Shown here in pieces: positions 35,267 to 45,730 of a stretch of DNA of 64,000 nucleotides (positions within the stretch are counted from its first letter, which is position 1; each line of letters opens with the position of its first letter). Position numbers and translations under genes: made by a program. The stretch comes from Ideonella sp. (lineage in GTDB: Bacteria > Pseudomonadota > Gammaproteobacteria > Burkholderiales > Burkholderiaceae_C), in NCBI GenBank assembly GCA_015075545.1, contig JABTUC010000001.1, forward strand, positions 744,001 through 808,000, written 5' to 3'. The notes under the pieces were generated by a model that made no database searches, was not told the DNA's origin, and saw only the letters and a program-made list of their open reading frames with translations.

Positions 35267-36174
35267 CACTTCGACGCGACGGCTCCACCTTGCGACAGCG
35301 AGAGGACAGCGGCCGCGACCAGGCGCGCGTTGTCGGGCCCGAGGCGCTCGCGCCAGGCAGGCATGATGCCGGCGCGGCCATCGCGGATCGACGTCATCAC
35401 GGTTTCCGGTCGCCGCCGTAGAGCCAGACGGCATCGGTCAGGTTCGGTGCGCCGAGCGCGGGGTTGCCCTTGCCGTCGGCACCGTGGCAGGCGGCGCAGG
35501 CGACGAACTGCGTCTTGCCTGCAGCGGCCTTGGCGGCATCGTGCGGCGCGCCCGACAGGCCGAGCACGTAGTTGGCCAGATTCTCCACCCCGGCTTCGCC
35601 GAACTGTGGCCCCCAAGGCGGGCATGGTGCCACGGCGGCCATCGAGAACACTCGCCAGCACCACGTCGCCGCTGCCGTAGAGCCACACCTTGTCGGTGAG
35701 GTTCGGCGCGCCGAGCTGTTGATTGCCGTGACCGCTGCGCCCGTGGCAGGCGGCACAGTTGTCGCGGAACAGCACCTCGCCGATGGCCACGGCTTCTGGG
35801 TTGCCGGCCAGCTTGTCGAGCGGCTCGCTCGCGAAGCGCTTGATCGTCGCGGCGAACTGCTCGTTGTTGGCCGCCGTGTCGCGCGCCAGCTCGCCATGCG
35901 AAGTCCAGCCGAGCGAGCCCAAGTGGTTGCCGAAGCCGGGGTAGCGCCAGAGGTAGGCGATTGCGCTGATGTACATGACCAGCGACACCACGATCCACCA
36001 CATCGGCAGCCGGTGCAGCGCTTCGCGAATCGACCCGTGCGCCCAGACGTGCCCGGTGGTGCCGTCGGCCAGCACCGGGATCTTGGCGCGCGGCCCCCAC
36101 AGGAACAGCGCGAAGGTGAGGCCGAGGTTGAAGACGATGAGGATGACGACCCACCACGACCAGAACTCGCTCAT
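35266..36174 (-). CDS. ccoP: Cytochrome cbb3 oxidase diheme subunit CcoP (two frame breaks)
   Basis: Membrane-anchored diheme cytochrome c that feeds electrons to CcoO/CcoN. About 300 residues starting at ATG 36174, which overlaps ccoQ. There are two transmembrane helices (WWVVILIVFNLGLTFALFLW; MWWIVVSLVMYISAIAYLW), then heme sites NCAACHG and, further on, CAACHGADGKGNP with the methionine-ligand segments AGIMPAW and TMPA(W). The frame shifts near 35615 (extra base in the run before GGGGG) and shifts again near 35400, so the central segment with the second heme site is in a different frame. The two breaks together restore the original C-terminal frame, so sequence error is likely. Confidence 0.9.
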   Translation of the reverse strand: MSEFWSWWVVILIVFNLGLTFALFLWGPRAKIPVLADGTTGHVWAHGSIREALHRLPMWWIVVSLVMYISAIAYLWRYPGFGNHLGSLGWTSHGELARDTAANNEQFAATIKRFASEPLDKLAGNPEAVAIGEVLFRDNCAACHGRSGHGNQQLGAPNLTDKVWLYGSGDVVLASVLDGRRGTMPALGATVRRSRGGESGQLRARPVGRAARCRQGRCRQDAVRRLRRLPRCRRQGQPRARRTEPDRCRLALRRRPETVMTSIRDGRAGIMPAWRERLGPDNARLVAAAVLSLSQGGAVASK

Positions 36175-36344
36175 GGTTGCTCCTCCGCGGTGGCGACGGC
36201 GGCGTCGTCCTCCATCGGCAGCCGCGCCAGCTCGTTGAAGGCGCGTCGGTGTTGCGGCAGCCAGGCCCAGACCCAGATGCCGATGAAGGCCGCCATCAAG
36301 ACGACGATGAAGACGCCGACCATGTGCCCCCACAGCGGACTCAT
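36171..36344 (-). CDS. ccoQ: Cytochrome cbb3 oxidase subunit CcoQ
   Basis: A 57-residue protein with one membrane helix ([21 protein letters not shown]) followed by [18 protein letters not shown], typical of CcoQ/FixQ, which stabilises the cbb3 complex. The start codon overlaps the ccoO stop (ATGA) and its stop overlaps the ccoP start (ATGA). The frame is intact. Confidence 0.92.
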   Translation of the reverse strand: MSPLWGHMVGVFIVVLMAAFIGIWVWAWLPQHRRAFNELARLPMEDDAAVATAEEQP

Positions 36345-37011
36345 TGCGTCGCTCCCGATGCGGCAGGCGCGGCGGCCGACGCCGCGGCCGCCGGTGGCTG
36401 CGGCAGGTTGTCGACGCCCAGGCCCTGCAGGTACGCCACCAGCGCGTCGAGCTCGGTCTTGCCGGCGACGGCCTTGGGCGCGCCCTTGATGTCGGCGTCG
36501 GTGTACGGGTCGCCGAGCGTGCGCAGCACGCCCATGCGCCGCTGGATGTCCTTGCCCTCGACCAGCGCCAGCGCCAGCCACGGATAGGCGGGCATGTTCG
36601 ACTCCGGCACGAGGTGGCGCGGATCCATCAGGTGCAGCCGCTGCCATTCGTCGGAATACTTGCCGCCCACGCGCGCCAGATCGGGCCCGGTGCGCTTGGA
36701 GCCCCACTGGAACGGACGGTCGTAGACCGATTCGCTGGCGGTGGAGTAGTGCCCGTAGCGTTGGGTCTCGAAGCGCAGCGCGCGGATCATCTGCGAGTGG
36801 CACAGGTAGCAACCCTCGCGCACGTAGATGTCGCGGCCCGCCAGGCGCAGCGGCTCGTAGGGCTTCACGCCTTCGGCCGGTTGCACCTTGTTGGCCTCCA
36901 TGAACAGCGGCGTGATCTCCGCCAGCCCGCCGAGCGACACCATATGATCGCGGTGAGGATGCCCAGCGCCCAGGCGTGCTTCTCGATGAACTCGTAGTGG
37001 CGAAAGGCCAT
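36341..37011 (-). CDS. ccoO: Cytochrome cbb3 oxidase monoheme subunit CcoO (one frame break)
   Basis: Membrane-bound monoheme cytochrome c of the cbb3 oxidase, about 223 residues. It starts [19 protein letters not shown], continues with the membrane anchor [13 protein letters not shown], and has the heme site [11 protein letters not shown] with the methionine-ligand segment [11 protein letters not shown]. The C-terminus is Ala/Pro rich. The frame is broken near 36945, where two extra bases (AT) lie between GCGATC and ATGGTG; removing them joins ILTAI to MVSLGG. Twin spacing is typical: 10 bases after the ccoN stop and a 4-base overlap with ccoQ. Confidence 0.92.
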
Positions 37012-37021
37012 GGCAGCGTCC

Positions 37022-38493
37022 TCAACGCGCAGGGGCGAGCGAGGCCGCGGGCGGCTCGGGCTCGGGGGTCGGGAATCGGCACCGGGATCGGCGAGATGAT
37101 CGGCTTGCGCGCGTCGGCGGCGGTGAACCACAGGTTCCACGCCAGCACCCACATGCCGAGCCAGATCAGCACGCCGCCCAGCCAGCGCAGGATGTACAGC
37201 GGCTTGATGGCGATCAGGCTGGCGAGGAAATCGCCGGGTCAGCGCGCCGTCGGGGCTGGTGGCGCGCCACATCATGCCCTCGGTGACGCCGGCGACCCAC
37301 ATCGCGACCACGTACAGCAGCGTGCCGGAGAAGTGCAGCCAGAAGTGCAGCTCCATGCCCTTCTTCGAGTACATCGCCGGGCGTCCGAGCGCGCGCGGCG
37401 CCATCGCGTAGAGCGAGCCGATGGTGATCATCGCCACCCAGCCGAGCGAGCCCGAGTGCACGTGCGCGACCGTCCAGTCGGTGTAGTGCGACAGCGAGTT
37501 CACCGTCTTGATCGCCATCATCGAGCCTTCGAAGGTCGAGGCGGCGTAGAACACCAGCGCGATCACCATGAACTTGGCCGCCGGGTCGTCCTTCAGCCGG
37601 TGCCACGAGCCGTTGAAGGTCAGCAGACCGTTGGCCGCCGAACCCCAACTGGGCATCAGCAGCACCAGCGAGAAAGCCATGCCGACCGCCTGCACCCAGT
37701 CGGGCAGCGCGGTGTACAGCAGGTGGTGCGAGCCCGCCCACATGTAGATCGAGATCAGCGCCCAGAAGTTGACGATCGAGAAGCGGTAGCTCCACAGCGG
37801 CTGCTGCGCCTGCCGCGGCACGAAGTAGTACATCATTCCGAGGAAGCCCGCGGTCAGAAAGAACGCCACCGCGTTGTGGCCGCACCACCACTGCACCATG
37901 GCGTCGACGGTGCCCGAGTAGATCGGGTACGACTTGGTCAGCGAGACCGGCAGCGCCAGGTTGTTGACGATGTGCAGCAACCCGACCGCGATGATGAACG
38001 CGCCGTAGTACCAGTTGGCCACGTAGATGTGGCGGATTCGCCGCCGCGCCAGCGAGGCGAAGAAGACGACGCCGAAGCTGACCCAGACCACCGCGATCAG
38101 GATGTCGACGAACCACTCGGGTTCGGCGTACTCCTTGCTCTGCGTGATTCCGAGCGGCATCGTCGCCATCGCCAGCACGCAGGCGAGCTGCCAGCCCCAG
38201 AACGTGAACATCGCCAGGTTCGGCAGCGCCAGGCGGGTGTGCCCGGTGCGCTGCACGACGTAGTAGCAGGTGCCCATCAGCGCCGAGCCGCCGAACGCGA
38301 AGATGACGCCGAAGGTGTGGTCGGGGCGCAGCCGGCTGAAGGTCAGATACGGCAGCTCGAGGTTCCAGTACGGCCACGCCAGTTCGGCGGCCGCATACAT
38401 GCCGGCCAGCGTGCCGATGATGCCCCACACGGCCGAGGCGAGCAGCAGGAACAGCCGCACGACCTGGTCGTCATAGGTTTCGACGGTGTTCAT
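37022..38493 (-). CDS. ccoN: Cytochrome cbb3 oxidase catalytic subunit CcoN (two frame breaks near C-terminus)
   Basis: Heme-copper oxidase subunit I of the C type, which reduces O2 at low tension and pumps protons; about 12 transmembrane helices. It starts [20 protein letters not shown]. Metal-ligand segments are visible: [42 protein letters not shown], and [15 protein letters not shown] with the paired low-spin and high-spin His residues. The frame breaks near 37240 (extra C in ACCCGG) and near 37062 (extra C in a C5 run). The restored C-terminus reads [18 protein letters not shown] and onward to [18 protein letters not shown]. It is the first gene of the operon. I looked for an FNR/Anr box upstream and saw none. 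Confidence 0.93.
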
Positions 38494-38588
38494 TGGGGCT
38501 CCCGCGCGCTCGGACACAAGGCGCGACTCTACTTCAGCCGCGGCCAGGCCCGGCGAATCACCCCGCTCGCGCGGGCTCCGCGCAGCAT

Positions 38589-39776
38589 CTAGCGCAGCGC
38601 CTGCAGCGCCCGCTCGAGGTCGGCGATCAGGTCGTCGGTCGCTTCGAGCCCGATCGACAGGCGCACCAGGTGGCCTTGATAGCGATTGGCGTCGCCGCGC
38701 AGCGCGCGCAGGTCGTACGGCACGACGAGGCTGGTGGGGCCGCCCCACGAGTAACCGAGCTTGAACAGCTTCAGCGCATCGCAGAACGCATCGACGCGCT
38801 CGGCCGGCAGCGCGGCATCGAGCAGGATCGAGAACAGCCCCGCGGCGTCGCGGCAATGGCTGGCCCAGTGCTCGTGGCCGGGCGCCTGCGGCAAGGCCGG
38901 GTGCAGCACGCGGCGCACCGGCGACTGTGCCTGCAACCACGCCGCGATGCGACGCGCCGATGCGTCGTGCGCGCGGTAGCGAACTTCGAGCGTCGGCAGC
39001 GAACGCAGCACCATCTCCACGTCGTTGGCCGCCACGCCGATGCCCAGACGCATGTGCGCCAGCAGCAGTTTCTCGTGCAGCGCGGCGTCGCGCGTCACCA
39101 CCGAGCCCATCAGCACGTCGCTACCGCCCGACGGGTACTTGGTCAGTGCGTGCATCGACAAGTCGACCGCAGCGCCTTCGCCGAGGTCGAACGCCTTCAA
39201 CGCGAGGCCGCCGCCCCAGGTGTTGTCGAGCGCGGTCGGTACGCCGCGCTGGCGCGCCGCGCGCGCCAGCGCGCGCAGGTCGGGGAACTCCATCGTGATC
39301 GAGCCGGGCGCCTCGAGCCACACACCAGCGCGTACGCTCGCCGATCATGGCCTGCAGCCCGGCCACGTCCATCGGGTCGTACAGCCGGTGGGCGATGCCC
39401 CACTGGGCCAGCAGGGTGCGCGCCATCTCGCGCGAGGGGCCATAGACGTTGTCGGGCAGCAGCACCTCGTCGCCGCCGGCAAGCAGCGCGATGTTGACCA
39501 TCGCGATCGCCGCCAGCCCGCTGGGCGCCAGCACGCAGTGGCTGCCGCCTTCGAGCGTGGCCAGCCGCCCTCCAGCGTGAAGGTGGTCGGCGTGCCGTGC
39601 AGGCCGTAGGTGTAGCCGGTCTTGTGGCGCCAGTCGCGGGCGCGCAGCGCCGCCACGCTGGGAAAGATGACCGTCGAGGCCTTGTACACGCCCACCGGCA
39701 CCGCGCCGAAGCCCGACGGCGGCTGGTAGTCGTGGTGGATCAACGCGGTCGACAGCGGGGTGTTCGGTTCGGTCAT
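38589..39776 (-). CDS. metC: Cystathionine beta-lyase (two frame breaks)
   Basis: PLP enzyme of the Cys/Met metabolism family, cleaving cystathionine to homocysteine, pyruvate and ammonia. About 395 residues from ATG 39776 ([17 protein letters not shown]). The cofactor motifs are [45 protein letters not shown] and the PLP lysine in [17 protein letters not shown]. The C-terminus [10 protein letters not shown] and [18 protein letters not shown] supports lyase rather than synthase. The frame changes near 39565 and near 39327, and the three parts are collinear. It is divergent from nothing close; rimO lies upstream on the same strand with 18 bases between. Confidence 0.88.
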
Positions 39777-39794
39777 GGTGGAGCGATGCAATCG

Positions 39795-41188
39795 TCAGAT
39801 CGGTTCGGCGATCAGGTCGTGTCCTTGCGTGGCCGTCACGCGCGCGCGCACGAACTCGCCCGCCTGCATGCGTGTGGAAGCCTTGGCCGGCGGCAACAGC
39901 CGCACGCTGCCGTCGATCTCGGGCGCGTCGGCGTAGCTGCGGCCCACCGCGCCCTTGCGGCCGAGCGCGGGCGCATGATCGACCAGCACCTGCAGCGTCG
40001 AGCCGGTGCGGCGCCTCAGGCGCTGCGCCGACACGGCCTCGGCCACCGCCATCACCTGCGCGCGGCGTTGCTCGCGCTCGGCAGCGGGCAGCGCGCCGGA
40101 CAGGTCGTTGGCCGCGGCGCCGGCCACCGGCGAGTAGGCGAAGCAGCCGGCGCGGTCGATCTGCGCGTCGCGCAGGAACTGCAGCAGATGCTCGAACTCC
40201 TCGTCGGTCTCGCCGGGGAAGCCGGCGATGAAGGTCGAGCGCAGCACCAGCTGCGGGCAAGCGCGGCGCCAGGCCTCGATGCGTTCGAGGTTGCGCTCGC
40301 CGCTGGCCGGTCGCTTCATGCGCCTGAGCACGTCGGGGTGCGAGTGCTGCAACGGCACGTCGAGGTACGGCAGCACGGCGCCGCTGGACATGAGAGGGCA
40401 GCAGTTCGTCGACGTGCGGATACGGGTACGTAGTGCAGCCGCACCCAGGCGCCGTGCGGCTCGGCCAGCTTCGCGAGCTGTTCGCACAGCTCGACCATCC
40501 GCGTCTTCACCGGCCGGCCGTCGAAGAAGCCGCTGCGGAACTTGACGTCGACCCCGTAGGCGCTGGTGTCCTGGCTCACCACCAGCAGCTCCTTCACGCC
40601 GGCCTCGAACAGCGTGCGCGCCTCGCGCAGCACGTCGCCCACCGGCCGCGACACCAGATCGCCGCGCATCGACGGGATGATGCAGAACGTGCAGCGGTGG
40701 TTGCAGCCTTCGCTGATCTTGAGATACGCGTAGTGTTTCGGCGTCAGCTTGATGCCCTGCGCGGGCACGAGGTCGACGAACGGATCGTGCGGCTTCGGGC
40801 GTGCGCGTGCACCGCGGCCATCACCTCCTGCGTTGCGTGCGGGCCGGTGACGGCGAGCACCTTCGGGTGCACCTGCTGCACCAGGTTGCCGCCGCCCTCG
40901 CCCGCCCTGGCGCCGAGGCAGCCGGTGACGATGACGCGGCCGTTGTCGGACAGCGCCTCGCCGATCGCATCGAGGCTCTCCTTCACCGCCCTCGTCGATG
41001 AAGCCGCAGGTGTTGACGATCACCGTGGTCGGCGCCGTCGAAGGTCTTGCTGGTGCGGTAACCCTCGGCGCTGAGCTGGGTGAGGATGCGCTCGGGTCGG
41101 TCAGCGCCTTCGGGCAGCCGAGCGACACGAAGCCGACCGTCGGCGCCCGCACCGACGTCGCCGGCTCTGCGATCTCGCTGCTGGACAT
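39795..41188 (-). CDS. rimO: Ribosomal protein S12 methylthiotransferase RimO (about five frame breaks)
   Basis: Radical-SAM enzyme that methylthiolates Asp88 (E. coli numbering) of ribosomal protein S12. From ATG 41188 the parts are collinear with the family: [16 protein letters not shown], the N-terminal UPF0004 domain with [12 protein letters not shown] and [11 protein letters not shown], the radical-SAM cluster in [15 protein letters not shown], then [19 protein letters not shown] and a C-terminal TRAM domain ending [11 protein letters not shown]. Frame changes fall near 41095, 41035, 40990, 40800 and 40390-40430. This is the most interrupted gene per length in the window, and the intact motifs on both sides of each break argue for read error. 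Confidence 0.88.
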
Positions 41189-41241
41189 GCCGCGATTGTC
41201 GGCCAAGCGCGCCGCCACCTCGGCGGCAGGGCCGCCGGCGC

Positions 41242-41811
41242 TCAGCGCTTGCCGCCGAAGCCCGGCATGCCGGGGAACATCGCGCCGGCGTGCTTCGCAT
41301 CTGCTCCTGCATCTGCTGGAACAGGTTCTTCGACTGCTCGAGGTAGCTGCCCATCAGGTTCTGCATCATCGGCGCCTGCCCGCCCATCAATTGCGACCAC
41401 GCCTCGGGCGTGAAGGTCTTGGCGTCGAACATGCCCTGCGCCTGCTCGCTGAAGCGGCGCTGCAGGTCGACGAACGCCTGCAGGTTGCGCTCGAGGTGCT
41501 GGCCCATCATGCCCTGCATCGCGTGGCCGTAGAAGCGGATGATCTGCGCCAGGGTCTGCGTGGAGAACATCGGCACACCGCCCGCTTTCCTCCTCGAGGA
41601 TGATCTGCAGCAGGATGCTGCGCGTCAGCTCCTCGCCGGTCTTGGCGTCGCGCACCTCGAACGGCTCGTTATCGAGCACCATCTTTTTCACGTCGGCCAG
41701 CGTGATGTAGCTGCTGGCGCGGGTGTCGTACAACCGCCGATTGGGATACTTCTTCAGGATGCGCGAACCCTGCGGTTCGGCCTGGGATGCAGCGCGGCGG
41801 GACGCTGGCAT
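41242..41811 (-). CDS. phaR: Polyhydroxyalkanoate synthesis repressor PhaR (two frame breaks)
   Basis: Sensor and repressor of PHA storage: binds PHB granules and the phasin promoter. About 189 residues. The N-terminal DNA/PHB-binding domain is clear ([29 protein letters not shown], shown in parts: [13 protein letters not shown] and [13 protein letters not shown]). Next is the PHB_acc repeat region ([40 protein letters not shown]) and a C-terminal Gln/Met-rich tail ending [11 protein letters not shown]. Frame changes near 41583 (in a CCGCCC run) and near 41297. With bdhA in the same window it points to an organism that stores polyhydroxybutyrate. Confidence 0.9.
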   Translation of the reverse strand: MPASRRAASQAEPQGSRILKKYPNRRLYDTRASSYITLADVKKMVLDNEPFEVRDAKTGEELTRSILLQIILEEESGRCADVLHADPGADHPLLRPRDAGHDGPAPRAQPAGVRRPAAPLQRAGAGHVRRQDLHARGVVAIDGRAGADDAEPDGQLPRAVEEPVPADAGADAKHAGAMFPGMPGFGGKR

Positions 41812-41922
41812 GGCGGGAGGCTCCTTGTCGGTGCGCGATTCTAGGCGGCGCCTGCCCGCTCGCCGCGCCGGGTTTCCCCGGCCGCCGCAGGGTGCAAGCG
41901 ATCCGGCCTAGACTGCCTGTGC

Positions 41923-43331
41923 ATGAGCACGAGCAACGACCAAGCCACCACCAGAACCGAGGTCGACAGCTTCGGCGCCATCGAGGTGCCGCAGGCGTCG
42001 CTGTGGGCGCGCAGACCGAGCGCAGCCGGCGCTTCTTCGCCATCGGCACGCAGCACATGCCGCTGGCGCTGATCCACGCGATCGCCGAGGTCAAGCGCGC
42101 GGGCGCCGAGGTCAATCGCGATCTCGGCCTGCTCGACGCCGCCAAGGCCGGCGCCATCGCACGCGCGGCCGCGCGCGTGATCGCCGGCGAGTTCGACGCC
42201 GAGTTCCCGCTGTCGGTGTGGCAGACCGGCTCGGGCACGCAGAGCCACATGAACGTCAACGAGGTGATCGCCAATCTGGCGTCGCTCGACCTCGGCGGCG
42301 AGGTCGGCCCCAAGCGGCTCGTGCACCCGAACGACGACGTCAACCGCGGCCAGTCGTCCAACGACGTGTTTCCCACTGCGATGCACGTGGCCGCCGTGCT
42401 GCAGATGCGTCCGCTGATGGCGGCGCTCGACGAGCTGCGCGCGCTGCTGCGCGAAGCGTGCTGCCGCCTTCACCGAGGTGCTGAAGATCGGCCGCACGCA
42501 CCTGCAGGACGCGACGCCGGTGACGCTGGGCCAGGAGTTCGGCGGCTACGAGGCGCAGCTCGTGCTGGCCGCCGATGCGCTGCGCCAGGCGCTGCCGGCG
42601 GTGCACGCGCTGGCGATCGGTGGCACCGCGGTCGGCACCGGGCTCAACACGCACCCGCAGTTCGGCGAGCGCGTAGCCGCGCGGCTGGCCGAGCGGCTCG
42701 ATGCGCCGTTCGTGCCGGCCGGCAACCGCTTCGCGGCCCTGGCCGGCCACGAGCCGCTGGTGGCGCTGCACGGCGCGCTGAAGGGCCTGGCGGTGGCGTT
42801 GATCAAGATCGGCTGCGACGTGCGCCTGATGGGCAGCGGCCCGCGTGCCGGCATCGGCGAGCTGCACCTGCCGGAGAACGAGCCGGGCAGCTCGATCATG
42901 CCGGGCAAGGTCAATCCGACCCAGGTCGAGGCGCTGACGATGGTGTGCACGCAGGTGATCGGGCACGACGTTGCGCTGTCCGTCGCCGCCAGCCAGGGCC
43001 AGTTCGAGCTCAACGTCTACAAGCCGCTGATTGCCACCAACCTGCTCGACAGCCTGCGCCTGCTCACCGACGCGATGAACAGCTTCGGCATCCACTGCGT
43101 GGCCGGCATCGAAGTCGATGTGAAGCGGATGCGCGAGCTGCTCGATCGCTCGTTGATGCTGGTGACAGCGCTGACGCCGCACATCGGCTACGACCGCGCG
43201 GCGGCCATCGCCAAGCATGCGCATCAGCATGGGCTGTCGCTGCGCGAGGCCGCCATCGGCATGGGGGCCTGAGCGGCGAAGACTTCGACCGCTGGGTGCG
43301 GCCCGAGCAGATGCTCGGGCCGCGGCGCTGA
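41923..43331 (+). CDS. fumC: Class II fumarate hydratase (three frame breaks)
   Basis: Iron-independent fumarase of the TCA cycle, converting fumarate to malate; homotetramer of about 465 residues. From ATG 41923 the parts join as [90 protein letters not shown] and the signature loop [16 protein letters not shown]. The C-terminal LREAAIGMG continues into [20 protein letters not shown] after the last break. Breaks fall near 42004 (one G missing), 42462 and 43270. It is the only plus-strand gene between the cco operon and tRNA-Val. Confidence 0.93.
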
Positions 43332-43354
43332 GCCGCCAGACCTTCGGAAAGCAC

Positions 43355-43376
43355 AACGGCACCCGGGGGTGCCGTT
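43355..43376. terminator. Stem-loop between fumC and tRNA-Val
   Basis: Perfect 9-base arms AACGGCACC and GGTGCCGTT around a CGGG loop. It lies 23 bases after the fumC stop and 9 bases beyond the 3' end of the convergent tRNA-Val gene, so it can serve both. The U tract is weak on both strands. Confidence 0.6.
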
Positions 43377-43384
43377 GGTCGTCA

Positions 43385-43461
43385 TGGTAGGCGCGAGTGG
43401 ACTCGAACCACCGACCCCCACCATGTCAAGGTGGTGCTCTAACCAGCTGAGCTACGCGCCT
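43385..43461 (-). tRNA. valV: tRNA-Val (anticodon GAC)
   Basis: A 77-base cloverleaf including encoded CCA. Acceptor arms AGGCGCG and CGCGCCT pair fully, the D arm contains AGCTCAGCTGGTTAGAGC, the anticodon stem CCACC/GGTGG encloses loop TTGACAT (anticodon GAC), and the T arm is GGTTCGAGTCC. No mismatches are seen. It is transcribed from the same strand as relA, 26 bases downstream of the relA stop. Confidence 0.96.
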
Positions 43462-43487
43462 GCGAGGGCGGCATTCTAGCAGCGCGT

Positions 43488-45730
43488 TCAGCCGCGACGC
43501 GCGCTGCGCACCCCCGGTAAGCGGGCCACCTGCGCCAGCACTGCGACCAGGCGCGACGCATCGTCGAGCTCGACGGTGATCTCCATCACCGTCGGCGCGC
43601 CGCGCGCCGCCTTGCCGACTTGCGTCTGCACCGCGGTGACGTTCATGCGCTCCTTGGCGAACAACTCGGAGATGTCGCGCAGCAGCCCGGTGCGATCGTT
43701 GGCCTCGACCCACACCTTCACCGGGTACAGCGCACTGCGCTGTGCGGCCGCGGCGTCCCACGCCACGGCGATCGCGCGCTCGGGGTTGACGCTCAGCATG
43801 TGGCGAAAGTTGGTGCAGTTGCTGCGGTGGATCGCCACGCCCTTGCCGCGCGTGACGTAGCCGCCGATCGCATCGGGCGGTGCCGGGCGGCAGCAGCGCG
43901 CCAGGCTGGTCATCAGCGATTCCACGCCGACCACCAGCACGCCGCCCTCGCCGGTGCGTGCGCGGCGCAGCGGCATCGTCTCGGCTTCCGCCGGCGCGGC
44001 CTCGTGCGGCTTGAGCAGGTTCTCGATCGCGCGCAGCGAGAACTCGTCCTTGCCCACCACCTCGAACAGCGCGTCGGCGGCCTTGAAGCCCAGGCGCGCG
44101 GCCAGCTCGTCGTGCTTGAGCGCAGTGCGGCCTTCGCGCTGCAGCAGCTTCGACCTGCTCGCGCCCGCGCGCAATGGTGTCGGCCAGCGCGCGCGCATTG
44201 AACCAGGCGCGTACCTTGGCGCGCGCGCGCGGCTCTTCAGGAAGTGCAGCTCGGCGTTGAGCCAGTCGAGCGAAGGGCCGCCCTCCTTGACCGCGGTGAT
44301 CTCGACCGTCTGGCCGTTGGCCAACGACGTGCTCAGCGGCACCATCGCGCCGTCGACCCGCGCCCCGCGGCAGCGATGCCCGAGGTCGGTGTGCACCGCG
44401 TACGCGAAGTCCACTGGCGTGGCACCGGCCGGCAGCTCGATCACCGTGGCCTGCGGCGTGAACACGAAGATGCGGTCGTCGAATCCCTCGTGCGGCCGCT
44501 GCGCCGCCTGGTCGCGCTCCCACGCCAGCAACTGGCGCAGCACCGCCTTGCGGGCCTGCGCCACCCGCTCCTCGAAACCGCCGGCGGCGCTGACGCCGCC
44601 ATAGCCGCGCACGCCGGCCTCCTTGTAGGCCCAGTGCGCGGCGACGCCGTACTCGGCGTGCTCGTGCATTGCCTGGGTGCGGATCTGCACCTCCAGCGGT
44701 GCGCCGTCGTCGTCGAGCACCACGGTGTGCAGCGACTGGTAGCCGTTGGCCTTGGGCCTGGCGATGTAGTCGCTGAACTGCTCGGGCAGCGCGCGCCAAC
44801 GCGCATGCACGCACGACAGCGCGGCATAGCAGTCGCGCACGTCTGGCACGATCACGCGCAATGCGCGCAGGTCGTAGATCGCGCCCAGATCGACGCCCTT
44901 GCCCTGCATCTTCTTCCAGATGCTGTACAGGTGCTTGGGCCGGCCCTGCACCTGGGCGTCGATGCCGGCCGCGGCCAGCTCGCGGCGCAGCCGCTGGCTC
45001 GCCTCGCGCACCGCGCCCTCGCGGCGCGAGCGCGTCTGGTCGAGGGCACGCGCGATCTGCGCGTACTGCGCCGGCTGCAGGAAGCGAAACGCCAGATCCT
45101 CCAGCTCCCACTTGATCTGCCAGATTCCCAGGCGGTTGGCCAGCGGCGCGAACACCTGCTGCGACTCCGACGCCAACTCCGCCGGGCACGGCCGCCTCGC
45201 CGCGGCGTGCCAGCGCAAGGTCTGCAGCCGCGAGGCCAGCCGCAGCAGCACGACGCGCAGATCGCGCGAGAACGCGAGCAGCATCTTGCGCACGCGTTCG
45301 GTCTGCAGCTCGCGGCGCTCGGCCTCGACGCTGGCTGCGCGCGCGGCGCGCGCGCACTGCCACCAGCTTGCGCGTGTACTCCACCAGCCCGGCGTACGAC
45401 TCGCCGAAGGCGTTGCGCACCATCTCCTCGGGGCGCTGCAGGAAGTCGGCCGCGTACACACCAGGTAGCTCGCCGCGCGCAGCGTCGGCGCCGCCCCGAT
45501 GCCCTCGAGGATGGCGGCCACGCCGTCGGCATGCGCCAGCGCCGGCTCGCCGGTATCGAGCACGTGCCCCGACAGCAGCGGCTCGGCAAGGCGCGGGCGC
45601 GCTGCAGCGCGCCCGCCTGCTGCACCGCCTGCACGTCGACCGGCGGTGCACCGCCCGTCGGGGTGTCGACCTCGGCCAGCCGGACGATCGGTGCCGCCTC
45701 GTCGGCCGCGGGAATCAGCTCGGTCTTCAC
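43488..45730 (-). CDS. relA: GTP pyrophosphokinase RelA (about five frame breaks)
   Basis: Ribosome-associated (p)ppGpp synthetase of the stringent response, about 745 residues. The start is GTG 45730 (KTELIPAADEAAP), overlapping the upstream hydrolase stop as GTGA. The pseudo-hydrolase domain lacks the SpoT-type catalytic Asp (LASRLQTLR for LADRLHNMR), which supports RelA over SpoT. The synthetase domain has PKHLYSIWKKM, DLRALRVIV, RPKANGYQSLHT and the EVQIRTQAMHEHAEYG loop, followed by TGS (VFTPQATVIELPAGATPVDFAYAVHT) and a C-terminal ACT domain. Frame changes near 45590, 45465, 45355, 44225 and 44155. Families are conserved across each break. Confidence 0.92.

Noticed and set aside
38494-38588. 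An FNR/Anr box upstream of ccoN
   Set aside because: No TTGAT-N4-ATCAA-like sequence is present in the 95 bases before ccoN.
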